A stretch of 64,000 nt of DNA from Ruminiclostridium herbifermentans (GCF_005473905.2 NZ_CP061336.1:248001-312000), one strand, 5' to 3'; positions 8,920-18,696 are shown, counted from the stretch's first letter. Notes: generated by a model not told the origin, from the letters alone. Translations and numbers: made by a program.

Positions 8920-9760
8920 AAAAGGTACTCTTTATCTTGTGGCAACTCCTATAGGGAATCTTCAAGATATAACATTTAGGGCAATAGATACACTTAAGAT
9001 GGTGGATATGATTGCAGCAGAAGATACAAGGCAATCTATTAAACTCCTTAATCACTTTGAAATAAAAAAACCATTAATTAGCTACCATGAGCATAATAAA
9101 AATACCAAAGGAAACTATTTAATTGAACAACTTGAGTTGGGTAAGAATATTGCATTGGTATCAGATGCTGGGAGCCCAGGAATATCAGATCCTGGAGAGG
9201 ATTTGGTAAGGCTGGCTGTAGACAATGACATTAAAGTTACTATGATTCCTGGACCTGTTGCAGCTATGACTGGATTGGTGATATCTGGATTGCCTACAGG
9301 ACAATTTGTTTTTGAAGGTTTTTTGCCTATGAATAAGAGAGCAAGGCAAGAGCACTTGAACAGATTAAAGGATGAAATAAGAACAATTATATTTTATGAG
9401 GCTCCTCACAAGCTTCCATATACTTTGAAGGATATATATAATGCTTTGGGAGATAGAAGGATAGCACTAGCAAGAGAATTGACAAAAATTCATGAAGAGG
9501 TTATTAGATGCAGTATCCTTGAGGCTATAGATTTATATTCTGAAAAGCTGCCTAAGGGGGAATATGTTTTGATAGTAGAGGGACAGAGTCGTAATATACT
9601 TGAAGAAAATGAGAAAAATAAATTTGCTGAGATTAGCATAGAAGAACATGTTCAAATGTATATTGATGAAGGCTTAACCAAGAAAGATGCCATAAAAAAG
9701 GTGGCAGATGAAAGAGGAATGATTAAAAGAGATGTGTATAATGTGGTTATGAAAAAGTAA
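8912..9760 (+). CDS. rsmI: 16S rRNA (cytidine1402-2'-O)-methyltransferase
   Basis: The 282-residue protein begins GTLYLVATPIGNL, the hallmark of the RsmI (YraL) family, and continues with AAEDTRQS, SDAGSPGISDPG and FYEAPHKL, all family motifs that build the SAM site. It methylates the ribose of C1402 in 16S rRNA. The TTG start at 8912 overlaps the upstream methyltransferase stop. A C-terminal segment (LTKKDAIKKVADERG) is the usual HTH-like tail. Confidence 0.94.
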   Translation: MSEKGTLYLVATPIGNLQDITFRAIDTLKMVDMIAAEDTRQSIKLLNHFEIKKPLISYHEHNKNTKGNYLIEQLELGKNIALVSDAGSPGISDPGEDLVRLAVDNDIKVTMIPGPVAAMTGLVISGLPTGQFVFEGFLPMNKRARQEHLNRLKDEIRTIIFYEAPHKLPYTLKDIYNALGDRRIALARELTKIHEEVIRCSILEAIDLYSEKLPKGEYVLIVEGQSRNILEENEKNKFAEISIEEHVQMYIDEGLTKKDAIKKVADERGMIKRDVYNVVMKK

Positions 9761-9920
9761 TAGTATATTATTACTTTAGATATTATTTCTTATTACATTA
9801 TTTCTTTATATATTATTTTTTGCATCAGCAAACCGCTGATAAGTTTCCAGCAATTATAGCCCTTTGTATGGCTAAGATTACTAATGAACAATGCATCATT
9901 TGCATTAGTGTAATATAAAA

Positions 9921-9957
9921 AAATAAAGAGAACCTCTATAGGAGGCTCCCTTTATTT
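9921..9957. terminator. Bidirectional terminator between rsmI and abrB
   Basis: The stem AAAGAGAACCTC / GGAGGCTCCCTTT with loop TATA is flanked by A-rich sequence on the left and T-rich sequence on the right, so it can end both convergent transcripts. Confidence 0.75.
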
Positions 9958-9984
9958 TCGATGCAATTAGAAATCAAATTGATA

Positions 9985-10227
9985 TTAGTTACCTTTTAAT
10001 TCTTTTAGACAATCAGGGCAAATATTTTTACCCTTATAAACTTGAACATCCTTTGCATTACCGCAGAAAATACAAGCTGGTTCGTACTTCTTTAGAATAA
10101 TTGTTGATTCATCAACATAAATTTCTAGTGCGTCCTTCTCAGCGATATCAAACGTTCTGCGTAACTCAATTGGTAATACAACCCTTCCTAACTCATCAAC
10201 TTTTCTTACAATACCTGTAGACTTCAT
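9985..10227 (-). CDS. AbrB/SpoVT-family transition-state regulator
   Basis: The 80-residue protein starts MKSTGIVRKVDELGRVVLP, the DNA-binding swapped-hairpin domain of AbrB. The last 30 residues hold CIFCGNAKD and CPDCLKEL, four cysteines that may bind zinc and dimerise or sense redox state. B. subtilis AbrB controls entry into sporulation and stationary phase. The position next to rsmI and before metG matches the conserved abrB locus. An AGGAGG ribosome site lies upstream on the minus strand. The target genes are unknown. Confidence 0.92.
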   Translation of the reverse strand: MKSTGIVRKVDELGRVVLPIELRRTFDIAEKDALEIYVDESTIILKKYEPACIFCGNAKDVQVYKGKNICPDCLKELKGN

Positions 10228-10713
10228 AATAAAAAACCTCCTATATACACTTTATATTTCGACAAACTTCGAATTTATAATACCATATATTCCATTTACC
10301 GTCAACTTTAAAATAATAAAAATAAATTGGTATTTGAGAGTAAGGATGTAAGAAAAATACTTAATTTTAGCGCGTTTCAGATACCTAATTAATTATATGA
10401 AAGAAATATTAAATTTTTGTTAATATTTTGTTACAAATTAAATTACAAAGATAGAAAAATAATACTGGAATAGGTTGAAGCTTACACGCATATATTCGAC
10501 AATAATCGAGCAAAAGTTTAGTCATAAATAATATAAATTATCGCATATATTTAATTAACCAGCTTTTACATTATAAAAATTGTATTTATATATAAAAATT
10601 AGTATCCGAATAATATTTTAATTATTTAATTTAATAAGTCAAGATGTAAATGAGTATTATTACACTGTAAAAGTTGACTGTACAAAAAGTTACTAAGATA
10701 TTTAGGGGTAGAT
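10228..10713. other. Divergent intergenic region, abrB / spmA
   Basis: This 486-base AT-rich gap must hold the promoters for abrB (leftward) and spmA (rightward). I see no open reading frame and no strong hairpin. A sporulation-type promoter for spmA is expected but cannot be placed with confidence. Confidence 0.5.
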
Positions 10714-11316
10714 ATGATTAATTACATATGGATTGGACTACTTATAATAGGTTTTATTGCAGGAATTTTTAATGGTAGAATTGATCAGGTTACAAAAGCT
10801 GCTATGGATTCTGCACAGTCTGCGGTTGTAGTTTGTTTTGGTCTATTAGGTGTAATGTGCTTATGGACAGGACTAATGAAGGTGGCAGAAAAGAGTGGGT
10901 TGGTTAATTTGATTGGCAGGCTTGTCAGACCAATAATGGTATTTTTATTCCCGGATATACCTAAAAATCACCCTGCACTGGGAGCCATAGTTATGAATCT
11001 GGTGGCAAATTTTTTTGGTCTTGGTAATGCTGCAACTCCACTTGGTATTAAAGCTATGAACGAATTACAAAGCTTAAACAAGGATAAGAAAACAGCTACC
11101 GATTCAATGTGTATGTTCTTAGTTTTAAATACTGCTGCAATTCAACTAATTCCAGCTAATATAATAGCGCTGAGAACAGCTGAAGGTGCAAAGAAGCCAG
11201 CTGATATAATAGTGTGTATTTGGATTGCTTCCATATGTGCGACAATTATGGGTATTATAGCTGCTAAGCTGTTATCAAAAGTATGGGATGAAAAAAAGAA
11301 AGCTAGAATGTGGTGA
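10714..11316 (+). CDS. spmA: Spore maturation protein A
   Basis: SpmA is a membrane protein of about 200 residues needed for spore core dehydration. The sequence has several hydrophobic segments and the family motifs NGRIDQVTKAAMDSAQSAV near the N-terminus and NLVANFFGLGNAATPLGIKA in the middle, part of the Gate/nucleoside-recognition domain. An AGGGG ribosome site precedes the ATG. The end meets spmB with only two bases between stop and start, so they form an operon. Confidence 0.94.
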   Translation: MINYIWIGLLIIGFIAGIFNGRIDQVTKAAMDSAQSAVVVCFGLLGVMCLWTGLMKVAEKSGLVNLIGRLVRPIMVFLFPDIPKNHPALGAIVMNLVANFFGLGNAATPLGIKAMNELQSLNKDKKTATDSMCMFLVLNTAAIQLIPANIIALRTAEGAKKPADIIVCIWIASICATIMGIIAAKLLSKVWDEKKKARMW

Positions 11317-11318
11317 TT

Positions 11319-11849
11319 ATGGAGTTTATAAGAAGCATATCAGATTTTGCATTGCCTGCAATATTTCTTATAATACTAGCTGCTGCTGTATTAAAAAAAG
11401 TTAAGGCTTATGATTTATTTGTTGATGGCGCAAAAGAGGGAATAGAGACAATTATAAGAATAATGCCTTCGTTAGTTGGATTATTGGTGGCAGTAGGTGT
11501 TTTTAAGGCTTCTGGAGCAATGGATATACTTATATATATATTGAGACCATTAATAGACCTATTAGGTATGCCTCCACAGGTTGCGCCATTAGCTTTGTTA
11601 AGGCCAATTTCAGGCAGTGCTTCTTTTGCATTTGTAACAGAGATAATAAAAACCTTTGGACCAGATACCTTTGAGGGCAGAGTAGCTGCAGTTATGATGG
11701 GCTCTACAGAGACTATATTCTACACTCTGGCGGTGTATTATGGTGCCGTCGGTATCAAAAATATAAGGTATACACTTATAGCAGCTATTATGGCTGACAT
11801 CATTAGTATCATAGCTTCATTATGGGCATGCAGGTTTGTATTTGGGTAG
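11319..11849 (+). CDS. spmB: Spore maturation protein B
   Basis: SpmB is the partner of SpmA, a membrane protein with a Gate domain. The sequence shows FVDGAKEGIETIIRIMPSLV, then ALLRPISGSASFAFVTEI and MMGSTETIFYTLAVYYGAV, all family motifs. ATG at 11319 was chosen over in-frame GTG codons at 11310 and 11313 that lie inside spmA. There is no clear ribosome site, which fits translational coupling to spmA. Confidence 0.93.
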   Translation: MEFIRSISDFALPAIFLIILAAAVLKKVKAYDLFVDGAKEGIETIIRIMPSLVGLLVAVGVFKASGAMDILIYILRPLIDLLGMPPQVAPLALLRPISGSASFAFVTEIIKTFGPDTFEGRVAAVMMGSTETIFYTLAVYYGAVGIKNIRYTLIAAIMADIISIIASLWACRFVFG

Positions 11850-11954
11850 ATTACGAAATTGCAATGATTTATTTAATAAAAAATTATTTACAAACGTGCT
11901 GTGCCAAATTAACCTTTACCCAATTGACCTACAGTATAGAACTTTTAAAAATCC

Positions 11955-12097
11955 GTATATTACTCTAGCATCTAAAATACTTAATGTAATGCTTTAACTT
12001 GATTACTTCATAAATAAGTATATTACTCTAGTATTCAAAATACTCAACATATAATGCTTTAGCTTGAATTTTTCATAAATTTGTATATTACATTAGC
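11955..12097 (+). repeat. Degenerate 63-65 bp tandem repeat
   Basis: The motif GTATATTACTCTAGC begins at 11955, recurs as GTATATTACTCTAGT at 12018 and as GTATATTACATTAGC at 12083. The first two units also share AAAATACT, AATGCTTTA and TTCATAAAT at matching positions. The repeat lies between the convergent spmB and DUF2600 genes and is not coding. Confidence 0.75.
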
Positions 12098-12127
12098 ATG
12101 GCTCGGCTTTTTATTTAGATAGTTAAG

Positions 12128-13270
12128 TCAATCTGTTTTTATAGCCTTTAAAATACTGTTGTAAACAAACATTCCACGACCTCCTGCACGGAGAAGAACC
12201 TTGCTGGTAATTCTATTCATACCAATAATTGCTTTTGGGTGTGTAACATATATTATTAGCAATATTCTTATTATGCAGCGATATGTTTTAAAAATTGCAA
12301 CCTTGTTTTCAGAGGCTTTTTCAATAAAATAAATGATTCTGTCTTCAAACTCTTTTAAATTTGGATAATAAAAAATATGGTTAATGCTTCTGGAAAAAAG
12401 CGTGTCATTATAGTTTAAGTAGCCCTCTAGTATTTTTTGAATACCGCCTATCCAAGGAAAGAATGAATTATTTATCCTTTCAAGTTCAATCTCAGTCAAA
12501 TCAGGATTAGTAGCTAAAGAGAGCAGCATCTGTAAAGTAAGAGGAGAATCAATGGACAAGCAGTATTCCCAGTTTGATATATCTGTATAATTTTGCGAAT
12601 GGACATCACTCCAGTTATGAAGATTTAACTCTCTATTGTATTGGTCAGATGAATATTTTATGACCTGTAAATCAATAAATAAGGACAAATAGGCAACAAT
12701 ATAATCCCTGACTATATCGAAGGATGGAAGAGATAGAACCCTTTGCCTGCATTTTTCCACAAGTATGCTTAAATATCCATCATCATCTTTGGAAGGGAAA
12801 AAGGTAAAATACTTAATAAAATCATCAGAACGAATATTTGTTGCATCCTTAAGGGATGAGAAAATTAACTTTAAAAATGCTTCTGAACTCTCTGAAGAGT
12901 GGGAACATATTGTATCTAAATATTGAATAATTGCTTGAAACGAAAATACAACATCAGCAGCCAAAGGTATATCAACATGTGGGTACAGAATAAAAACTGA
13001 TGAAACTGTAAAATCAAATTTATTCTTCTCCAAAGCCTCTAGAGCATAAGCCCTTATTGAACGTGATTTGATTTTACTTGCATATTTACTATACTCCGAT
13101 ATTTTTCTTATAATTATTGGATAGACGATTTTGGAGTATTTATTTTTAAAGTAAATGCAGTTTATAAAATCAGACATATTAATTAATTCCTTTCGTTGCG
13201 CTACGTTAGTCCTATCATCCTGCATTAGTCTATTATGTAGGATAATTTGTGCTTGATGCTTGGAAAGCAT
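12128..13270 (-). CDS. DUF2600 family protein (YtpB/tetraprenyl-beta-curcumene synthase-like)
   Basis: The 380-residue protein resembles DUF2600, whose B. subtilis member YtpB cyclises tetraprenyl diphosphate to a sesquarterpene. Matching features are a helical core, SFQAIIQYLDTICSHS (aligned by eye to the DYLDN-type aspartate motif), and SFFPWIGGIQKILEGYLNY followed by a YY pair. The usual first aspartate of the aspartate-rich motif reads Q here, so catalysis may be altered. An in-frame ATG at codon 31 (MSDFINC) is a possible shorter start. It is convergent with spmB and divergent from metG. The family call is from pattern memory, not alignment. Confidence 0.65.
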   Translation of the reverse strand: MLSKHQAQIILHNRLMQDDRTNVAQRKELINMSDFINCIYFKNKYSKIVYPIIIRKISEYSKYASKIKSRSIRAYALEALEKNKFDFTVSSVFILYPHVDIPLAADVVFSFQAIIQYLDTICSHSSESSEAFLKLIFSSLKDATNIRSDDFIKYFTFFPSKDDDGYLSILVEKCRQRVLSLPSFDIVRDYIVAYLSLFIDLQVIKYSSDQYNRELNLHNWSDVHSQNYTDISNWEYCLSIDSPLTLQMLLSLATNPDLTEIELERINNSFFPWIGGIQKILEGYLNYNDTLFSRSINHIFYYPNLKEFEDRIIYFIEKASENKVAIFKTYRCIIRILLIIYVTHPKAIIGMNRITSKVLLRAGGRGMFVYNSILKAIKTD

Positions 13271-13643
13271 ATATTTTGTTACTATTTAGCTTTTGACATT
13301 ATAATATACAGCACATACTTTGATAAACATATAAACTATACATTATGTGTTAATACTTATCAATAGACTATTCGGGTTAGAAACAGCAGAATGAAATTAG
13401 TATAACCCTCCATAGGCTAAGTTGATTTTAAGAGGATGGATATTAGCCAAATTTGTATATATCTTATTTTCTAGATAATATTATCCTTGAAAAATTATTA
13501 ACAAATATGTATAGTTATAATATGTAATTTTTATAATTATAACATTTTGCGAAGTAATTATAATCACTATTCTATAATAAAAATGTTATTGTCTCGTTGT
13601 TTCTATTGAAAAGTAACAATTTGTGGCAGATGAGGAGGAAAGC
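13271..13643. other. Intergenic region upstream of metG
   Basis: This 370-base AT-rich gap has no open frame. No T-box specifier or conserved T-box antiterminator sequence is visible, although metG is sometimes controlled that way in Firmicutes. Divergent promoters are expected here. Confidence 0.4.
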
Positions 13644-15668
13644 ATGCCAAAAAAGACTTATTATATTACTACACCCATATATTATCCAAGCGGTAATCTT
13701 CACATAGGACATTCATATACAACTGTTGCAGCAGATGCTGTAGCTAGATATAAAAGGTTGACTGGATACGATGTAATGTTTTTGACAGGAACTGACGAGC
13801 ACGGTCAGAAAATACAAAGAAAGGCTGAGGAGAAGGGAATAACCCCAAAAGCCTATGTTGATGAAATCGTAGCTGGTATAACAGACCTTTGGAAATTGAT
13901 GAAAATAACTAATGACAAGTTTATCAGAACAACAGATGAACAACATATAAGCACTGTTCAGAAGATATTCAAAAAGCTATATGACCAGGGAGATATATAT
14001 AAAGGTTCATATGAGGGCTGGTACTGCACACCTTGTGAGTCCTTTTGGACAAAGACTCAGCTTGTAGATGGCAAATGTCCGGACTGTGGACGTGATGTAG
14101 AAATAACCAAGGAGGAAAGCTATTTCTTCAGATTATCCAAGTATCAGGATAGACTAATTAAACTGATTGAGGAAAATCCTGACTTTATTCAGCCCACATC
14201 AAGACAAAATGAGATGCTCAATAATTTCTTAAGACCAGGATTAGAAGATTTATGTGTATCAAGAACCTCTTTTAATTGGGGTATACCGGTTACTTTTGAC
14301 GATAAGCATGTTGTATATGTATGGGTAGATGCTTTGTCAAACTATATTACAGCACTTGGCTATTTATCAGAGAATGATTCTGATTATCAGAAATATTGGC
14401 CAGCAGATGTTCATTTGATGGCTAAGGAAATAGTGAGGTTCCATACTATAATTTGGCCTGCAATGCTTATGGCGCTTGATATACCGCTGCCAAAGCAGAT
14501 TTATGGACATGGCTGGCTTCTGCTTGAAGGCGGAAAGATGTCAAAATCTAAAGGGAATGTTGTTGACCCTAAGATACTGGTAGATAAATATGGACTTGAT
14601 GCTATAAGATATTTCCTGCTTAGAGAGGTTCCATTTGGATCAGACGGAATTTTCTCGAATGAAGCACTTATAAATAGAATAAATTCTGATTTGGCAAATG
14701 ATTTAGGAAATCTAGTTAGCAGGACTGTTGCTATGATAGATAAATACTTTGCTGGCACTATTCCTGATGCTAAGACATCAGGTGATTTTGACGATGATTT
14801 GATAAAAATTGTAATGGAAACGCCAAAAAAGGTAGATGATTTAATTGATAAACTCCAGTTTAGCACAGCTCTAACTGAAATATGGAAAGTAATTTCTAGA
14901 GCAAATAAATATATTGATGAAACAATGCCTTGGATATTAGCTAAGGATGAGTCAAATGCAGCAAGACTTGCACAAGTAATGTATAACCTTGCAGAAACAC
15001 TGAGAGTAGTCAGTATTCTTATTTTGCCATTTATGCCTGAAACACCAGAAAAGATATGGAATCAGTTAGGAATAATGGATAAGAGCCTCGTTGAATGGGA
15101 TAAAGCTAAGGAGTGGGGTTTGTATCCATCAGGGGCTAGTGTTAAAAAGGGCGAGATAATATTCCCAAGAATAGATGTAAAGAAAGAACTCGAAGAAATA
15201 GAAAAAATGAGCCAAGCTAATGCTTCAGCATCAGAAAAAGCTGAAACAGCGGGAAAAGCAGAGAAAGCGGAAAAAGACTTGAAAAAACAAGCAAAAAATG
15301 AACCAGCAAGTGAGACTTCTGATAACGACAATGAGACAAATGCAAATCTTATTACAATTGATGATTTCTCAAAGGTTGATTTAAGAGTTGCCAAAGTAAT
15401 AGAAGCAGAAAAGGTTGAAAAAGCAGATAAACTCTTAAAAATGAAGCTTCAGGTAGGAGATGAAACAAGGCAGGTTGTTTCGGGTATTGCAAAGTATTAT
15501 ACACCTGAAGAAATGGTGGGTAAAACATTAATACTTGTAGCTAACTTAAAACCTGCTAAGTTAAGAGGTATTGAGTCACAGGGAATGATTCTTGCAGCAT
15601 CAAATGATAATGGTCTCTCTCTTGTCACAATAGACAAAGACATGGAAAGCGGAGCAAGAGTTGGATAA
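13644..15668 (+). CDS. metG: Methionyl-tRNA synthetase
   Basis: This class I synthetase of 674 residues charges tRNA-Met. HIGH is at residues 20-23 and KMSKS at about 298-302. The zinc knuckle appears as CTPCESFW and CPDCGRD. The C-terminal EMAP-II/tRNA-binding domain starts near DFSKVDLRVAKVIEAEK, after a low-complexity linker rich in Ala, Lys and Glu. The ATG at 13644 follows a strong GAGGAGG site; a GTG at 13623 would place that site inside the gene. The abrB-metG-tatD order is conserved in Bacilli and Clostridia. Confidence 0.96.
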   Translation: MPKKTYYITTPIYYPSGNLHIGHSYTTVAADAVARYKRLTGYDVMFLTGTDEHGQKIQRKAEEKGITPKAYVDEIVAGITDLWKLMKITNDKFIRTTDEQHISTVQKIFKKLYDQGDIYKGSYEGWYCTPCESFWTKTQLVDGKCPDCGRDVEITKEESYFFRLSKYQDRLIKLIEENPDFIQPTSRQNEMLNNFLRPGLEDLCVSRTSFNWGIPVTFDDKHVVYVWVDALSNYITALGYLSENDSDYQKYWPADVHLMAKEIVRFHTIIWPAMLMALDIPLPKQIYGHGWLLLEGGKMSKSKGNVVDPKILVDKYGLDAIRYFLLREVPFGSDGIFSNEALINRINSDLANDLGNLVSRTVAMIDKYFAGTIPDAKTSGDFDDDLIKIVMETPKKVDDLIDKLQFSTALTEIWKVISRANKYIDETMPWILAKDESNAARLAQVMYNLAETLRVVSILILPFMPETPEKIWNQLGIMDKSLVEWDKAKEWGLYPSGASVKKGEIIFPRIDVKKELEEIEKMSQANASASEKAETAGKAEKAEKDLKKQAKNEPASETSDNDNETNANLITIDDFSKVDLRVAKVIEAEKVEKADKLLKMKLQVGDETRQVVSGIAKYYTPEEMVGKTLILVANLKPAKLRGIESQGMILAASNDNGLSLVTIDKDMESGARVG

Positions 15669-15727
15669 GGACTGCTGTGGCAGATTGTGATAAATTATTT
15701 TTTAAATTATTTTAAATAGGTGATACT

Positions 15728-16495
15728 TTGATTTTTGATACACATGCACATTATGATGACAGCAAATTTGATGAAGACAGAGATGAACTATTAGAGGAAT
15801 TACACCAAAATGGAGTGACTTATATACTCAATGCATCTGCAAGTCTGGATTCTTTAGATGTGAATATTGCACTTGCTGAAAAATACGATTTTATTTATAT
15901 TGCCTTGGGAATACATCCTGAATATGCAGACAAAATGCATGAAGGCATATTAGATAAAATAAGACTGCTTTCAAAAAATAAAAAGGTAGTTGCAATCGGT
16001 GAAATAGGGTTGGACTATTATTATGGTGATCCTCCAAGAGATATACAGAGAGTATGGTTTGAAAGGCAGATTGAGCTTGCAAAGGAGCTCAGTCTTCCTA
16101 TCATTATACATGACAGAGATGCCCATGAGGATTCTGTAAAGATAATTAAGAAGACAAATGCAAGTGAGATTGGCGGCATTTTTCATTGTTTCTCAGGTAG
16201 TACGGAAATGGCAATGGACATGCTAGATTATAATTTTCACATATCCATTGGTGGAGTAGTAACCTTCAAAAATGCTAAAAAGGTTGTAGAAGTCGTTAAA
16301 GCAGTTCCATTAGATAGATTGCTAATTGAAACAGACTGCCCTTATTTAGCGCCAGAACCCTTTAGAGGCAAACGAAATAATTCAGGGTATTTGACTTATA
16401 TCATAGATAAAATAGCCGAAATAAAAGGTATTAGCGCCCAAGAAGTAGCAGATACTACTTTTTCTAATGCTAAGAAACTATTCAGAATAGATTAA
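15728..16495 (+). CDS. tatD: TatD family metal-dependent hydrolase/DNase
   Basis: The 255-residue protein begins MIFDTHAHYDD with the HxH metal site and contains GEIGLDYYY, IIHDRDAHED, FHCFSGS and ETDCPYLAPEP, the complete TatD metal-ligand series of a TIM-barrel amidohydrolase. TatD-type enzymes are deoxyribonucleases. The start is TTG at 15728 with an AGGTGAT ribosome site; no ATG fits. It lies directly after metG, as yabD does in B. subtilis. Confidence 0.93.
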   Translation: MIFDTHAHYDDSKFDEDRDELLEELHQNGVTYILNASASLDSLDVNIALAEKYDFIYIALGIHPEYADKMHEGILDKIRLLSKNKKVVAIGEIGLDYYYGDPPRDIQRVWFERQIELAKELSLPIIIHDRDAHEDSVKIIKKTNASEIGGIFHCFSGSTEMAMDMLDYNFHISIGGVVTFKNAKKVVEVVKAVPLDRLLIETDCPYLAPEPFRGKRNNSGYLTYIIDKIAEIKGISAQEVADTTFSNAKKLFRID

Positions 16496-16581
16496 CTGTT
16501 CTCTGAGCATCAAGAAATTATTAGTTCTATCATATGGGTTGCTTCGGGAGAAGCATTGGTTTCTTTAACGAAGTGAAAGGA

Positions 16582-17307
16582 ATGGATAAAAATATGAAAA
16601 AGCTTATTATTGTTATTGTATTTATATTTTTAATTGCCATACTTATTTCTTTTAACTACTTACTATGGGACAGAGAGAAACAACAGGAAAGCTTTCAAAA
16701 TATGAAGCAGTCCAATAATCTCACTATTGAAACGCTTAGTGAAAAGATGAATAATCTTGATAGACTCAATAGAGAACTCACCACAAAGTTAGAAACCATT
16801 ACAAATGATAATGAGACAATAAGAAAACATTCTTCCATGTTAAATAACGAGAATGCAGAATTAAAGAAAGAAATTCAATTAAGAAATGACTTGATTATAA
16901 CACTTAAAAAAAATATTGATGTTACATCTATGAATAATGTTATAAAGAAGTGGACAGACAGTTTAAACTCAAAAAGCTATGAGAATGCACAAGCATTTAT
17001 AAGTAAAAACTCAGTAGATAGAACATTGGTTGGAGATATAAATTCTCTTAAAGAAATGTACCAAAAGGAGTTTAAGGAAATAAAGCTTGAGAGTTCAGAA
17101 CCCTATATTGATTTAAAAGATGATGAAGATATAATGAAAATTAAGCTAAAAGTGGTTTTCGAAGTTATTAAGCCTGCATCCGCTCCTAATGATGAAGAAG
17201 TTGAAGGCAGCATTTTTAAAAGTGGAAGCAATGAAAAATTTATAACTATGGAATTTAATTCATACACTAATGAGTGGATGTTATTAGAATTAAAAAATGA
17301 GCCTTGA
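16582..17307 (+). CDS. Membrane-anchored coiled-coil protein of unknown function
   Basis: I do not recognise this protein. It has a lysine-rich N-terminus followed by one hydrophobic segment (LIIVIVFIFLIAILISF), so it is probably a type II anchor. A long charged coiled-coil region follows (heptad-like Leu/Asn/Glu stretch to about residue 120). The C-terminal domain of about 110 residues ends in a beta-rich pattern (MKIKLKVVFEV, KFITMEFNSYTNEWMLLEL) resembling DUF4829/NTF2-like extracytoplasmic domains. Two nearby ATGs, 16582 and 16594, are both possible starts. It sits between tatD and the yabE-like cell-wall gene. Confidence 0.75.
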   Translation: MDKNMKKLIIVIVFIFLIAILISFNYLLWDREKQQESFQNMKQSNNLTIETLSEKMNNLDRLNRELTTKLETITNDNETIRKHSSMLNNENAELKKEIQLRNDLIITLKKNIDVTSMNNVIKKWTDSLNSKSYENAQAFISKNSVDRTLVGDINSLKEMYQKEFKEIKLESSEPYIDLKDDEDIMKIKLKVVFEVIKPASAPNDEEVEGSIFKSGSNEKFITMEFNSYTNEWMLLELKNEP

Positions 17308-17521
17308 AACACTTTAATTACAATAGATTTAGTTAATAGCAAATTATAAATAGGTATAAATTAGAAAGGTGTTTAATATACTAAAATTCAGTTAATAATT
17401 GTTAAAAAGGGGTTATTTTGGAAAAATATTTCCAGTAAATAGGCGATTGGTTTGACAAATATATGTGCTTAGACTAAAATAAAAATAGTCCCTTTGAATA
17501 TTTTAACAGGAGGTTAGTATT

Positions 17522-18592
17522 ATGACACCGATTGCGAAAAATATTAAAAGGTATTTTTCTAAATTAAGAATTAAGCCTCTAGATGTTGCAATTATACTCA
17601 TTGCTGTTGTTATATCCATTACTGCTGGATTTTTTGTATTCGATGGATTAAAAAGAAACGTAGTAATCAACGATAATGGGCAAGAGATTGTAATTAAAAC
17701 AATGAAGGCTACAGTTGGAGAGGTATTAGAGCAAACAGGCATAAAAGTAGAAAATGAAGACTATGTAAGTATGCCGTTAGATGCAAAGCTCGTGAAGATT
17801 AAGGAAAATAATATTCAAATTAAACGAGCAGTACCTGTTACAATTAAAGTTGATGGAAAAGAGCTTGACGTAAAGACATATAAGGACACTGTTAAAGAGG
17901 TACTTAGTGATAATGCTATAAGTTTTGATGGGAATGACAAATTTATTGGGTCTAAGTTAGAGGACAAAATAGTACCGGATATGGACATTTCTATAGTTCG
18001 TGTTGATGAAGAAACAGTGACGGAGGCAATACCTATTCCATTTAAAACAATTACTAAAGAAAATGACCGGCTAGATGTCGGAATAAAAAATACAGTTCGA
18101 GAAGGAAAAGAAGGAGTCCGCGAAAAGATTTATAAAGTGGTTTATGAGAATGGAAAGCAGATTACAAAACAATTAGTTAAAGAGGTGGTATCACAAAATC
18201 CTCTAGACAAAATTGTTGAAGTAGGTACGGTTTTAAACTACAAGACATCGCGTGGAGATACATTAAGATTTTCAAAGGCAATTGATATGAAGGCAACTTC
18301 ATATACATCTTCATTTAAAGATACTGGTAAAAACCCTGGAGATCCCGGTTTTGGTATTACCGCAACCGGAGTCAAGGCTAGAAAAGGAATAATTGCAGTG
18401 GATCCAAAGGTTATACCACTGGGAACAAGAGTATATGTGGAAGTTCCGGGCAAAGCAGCTGATTATGGATATGCAGTTGCGGCAGACACAGGAAGTGCTA
18501 TAAAGGGGAACAAGATAGATGTTTATCTTGATTCTGATAGCGCGGTAGAAGCATGGGGAGTTAAAAAGGTAAGGGTTTATATATTAAAGTAA
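17522..18592 (+). CDS. YabE-like cell-wall protein (DUF348, G5 and 3D domains)
   Basis: The 356-residue protein has an N-terminal membrane segment (about residues 20-40), two ubiquitin-like DUF348 repeats (VVINDNGQEIVIKT... and VTIKVDGKELDVKT...), a G5 domain (EAIPIPFKTITKENDRLDVG) and a C-terminal 3D domain with the conserved aspartates (MKATSYTSS, GIIAVDPKVIPLGTRVYV, AADTGSAIKGNKIDVYLDS). This is the resuscitation-promoting-factor-like/peptidoglycan hydrolase architecture of YabE. It would act at the cell wall. An AGGAGG site precedes the ATG. The position between tatD and ksgA matches yabE. Confidence 0.93.
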   Translation: MTPIAKNIKRYFSKLRIKPLDVAIILIAVVISITAGFFVFDGLKRNVVINDNGQEIVIKTMKATVGEVLEQTGIKVENEDYVSMPLDAKLVKIKENNIQIKRAVPVTIKVDGKELDVKTYKDTVKEVLSDNAISFDGNDKFIGSKLEDKIVPDMDISIVRVDEETVTEAIPIPFKTITKENDRLDVGIKNTVREGKEGVREKIYKVVYENGKQITKQLVKEVVSQNPLDKIVEVGTVLNYKTSRGDTLRFSKAIDMKATSYTSSFKDTGKNPGDPGFGITATGVKARKGIIAVDPKVIPLGTRVYVEVPGKAADYGYAVAADTGSAIKGNKIDVYLDSDSAVEAWGVKKVRVYILK

Positions 18593-18649
18593 GCTTTTTA
18601 CAGTTTTTCTTATGCTTTTAAAATAATAATGTTTAAAAGGGACTATTAA

Positions 18650-18683
18650 AGCTAATCTAATATTTAGATTAGCTATTTTTCTT
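18650..18683 (+). terminator. Rho-independent terminator between yabE-like gene and ksgA
   Basis: A perfect 11-bp stem (AGCTAATCTAA / TTAGATTAGCT, loop TAT) is followed by ATTTTTCTT. The ksgA ribosome site begins right after it, so this could also act as an attenuator for ksgA. Confidence 0.85.
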
Positions 18684-18696
18684 AAAGGAGATTTAA

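Noticed and set aside
13271-13643. T-box leader for metG
   Set aside because: No T-box core sequence or terminator/antiterminator pair was seen in the gap.
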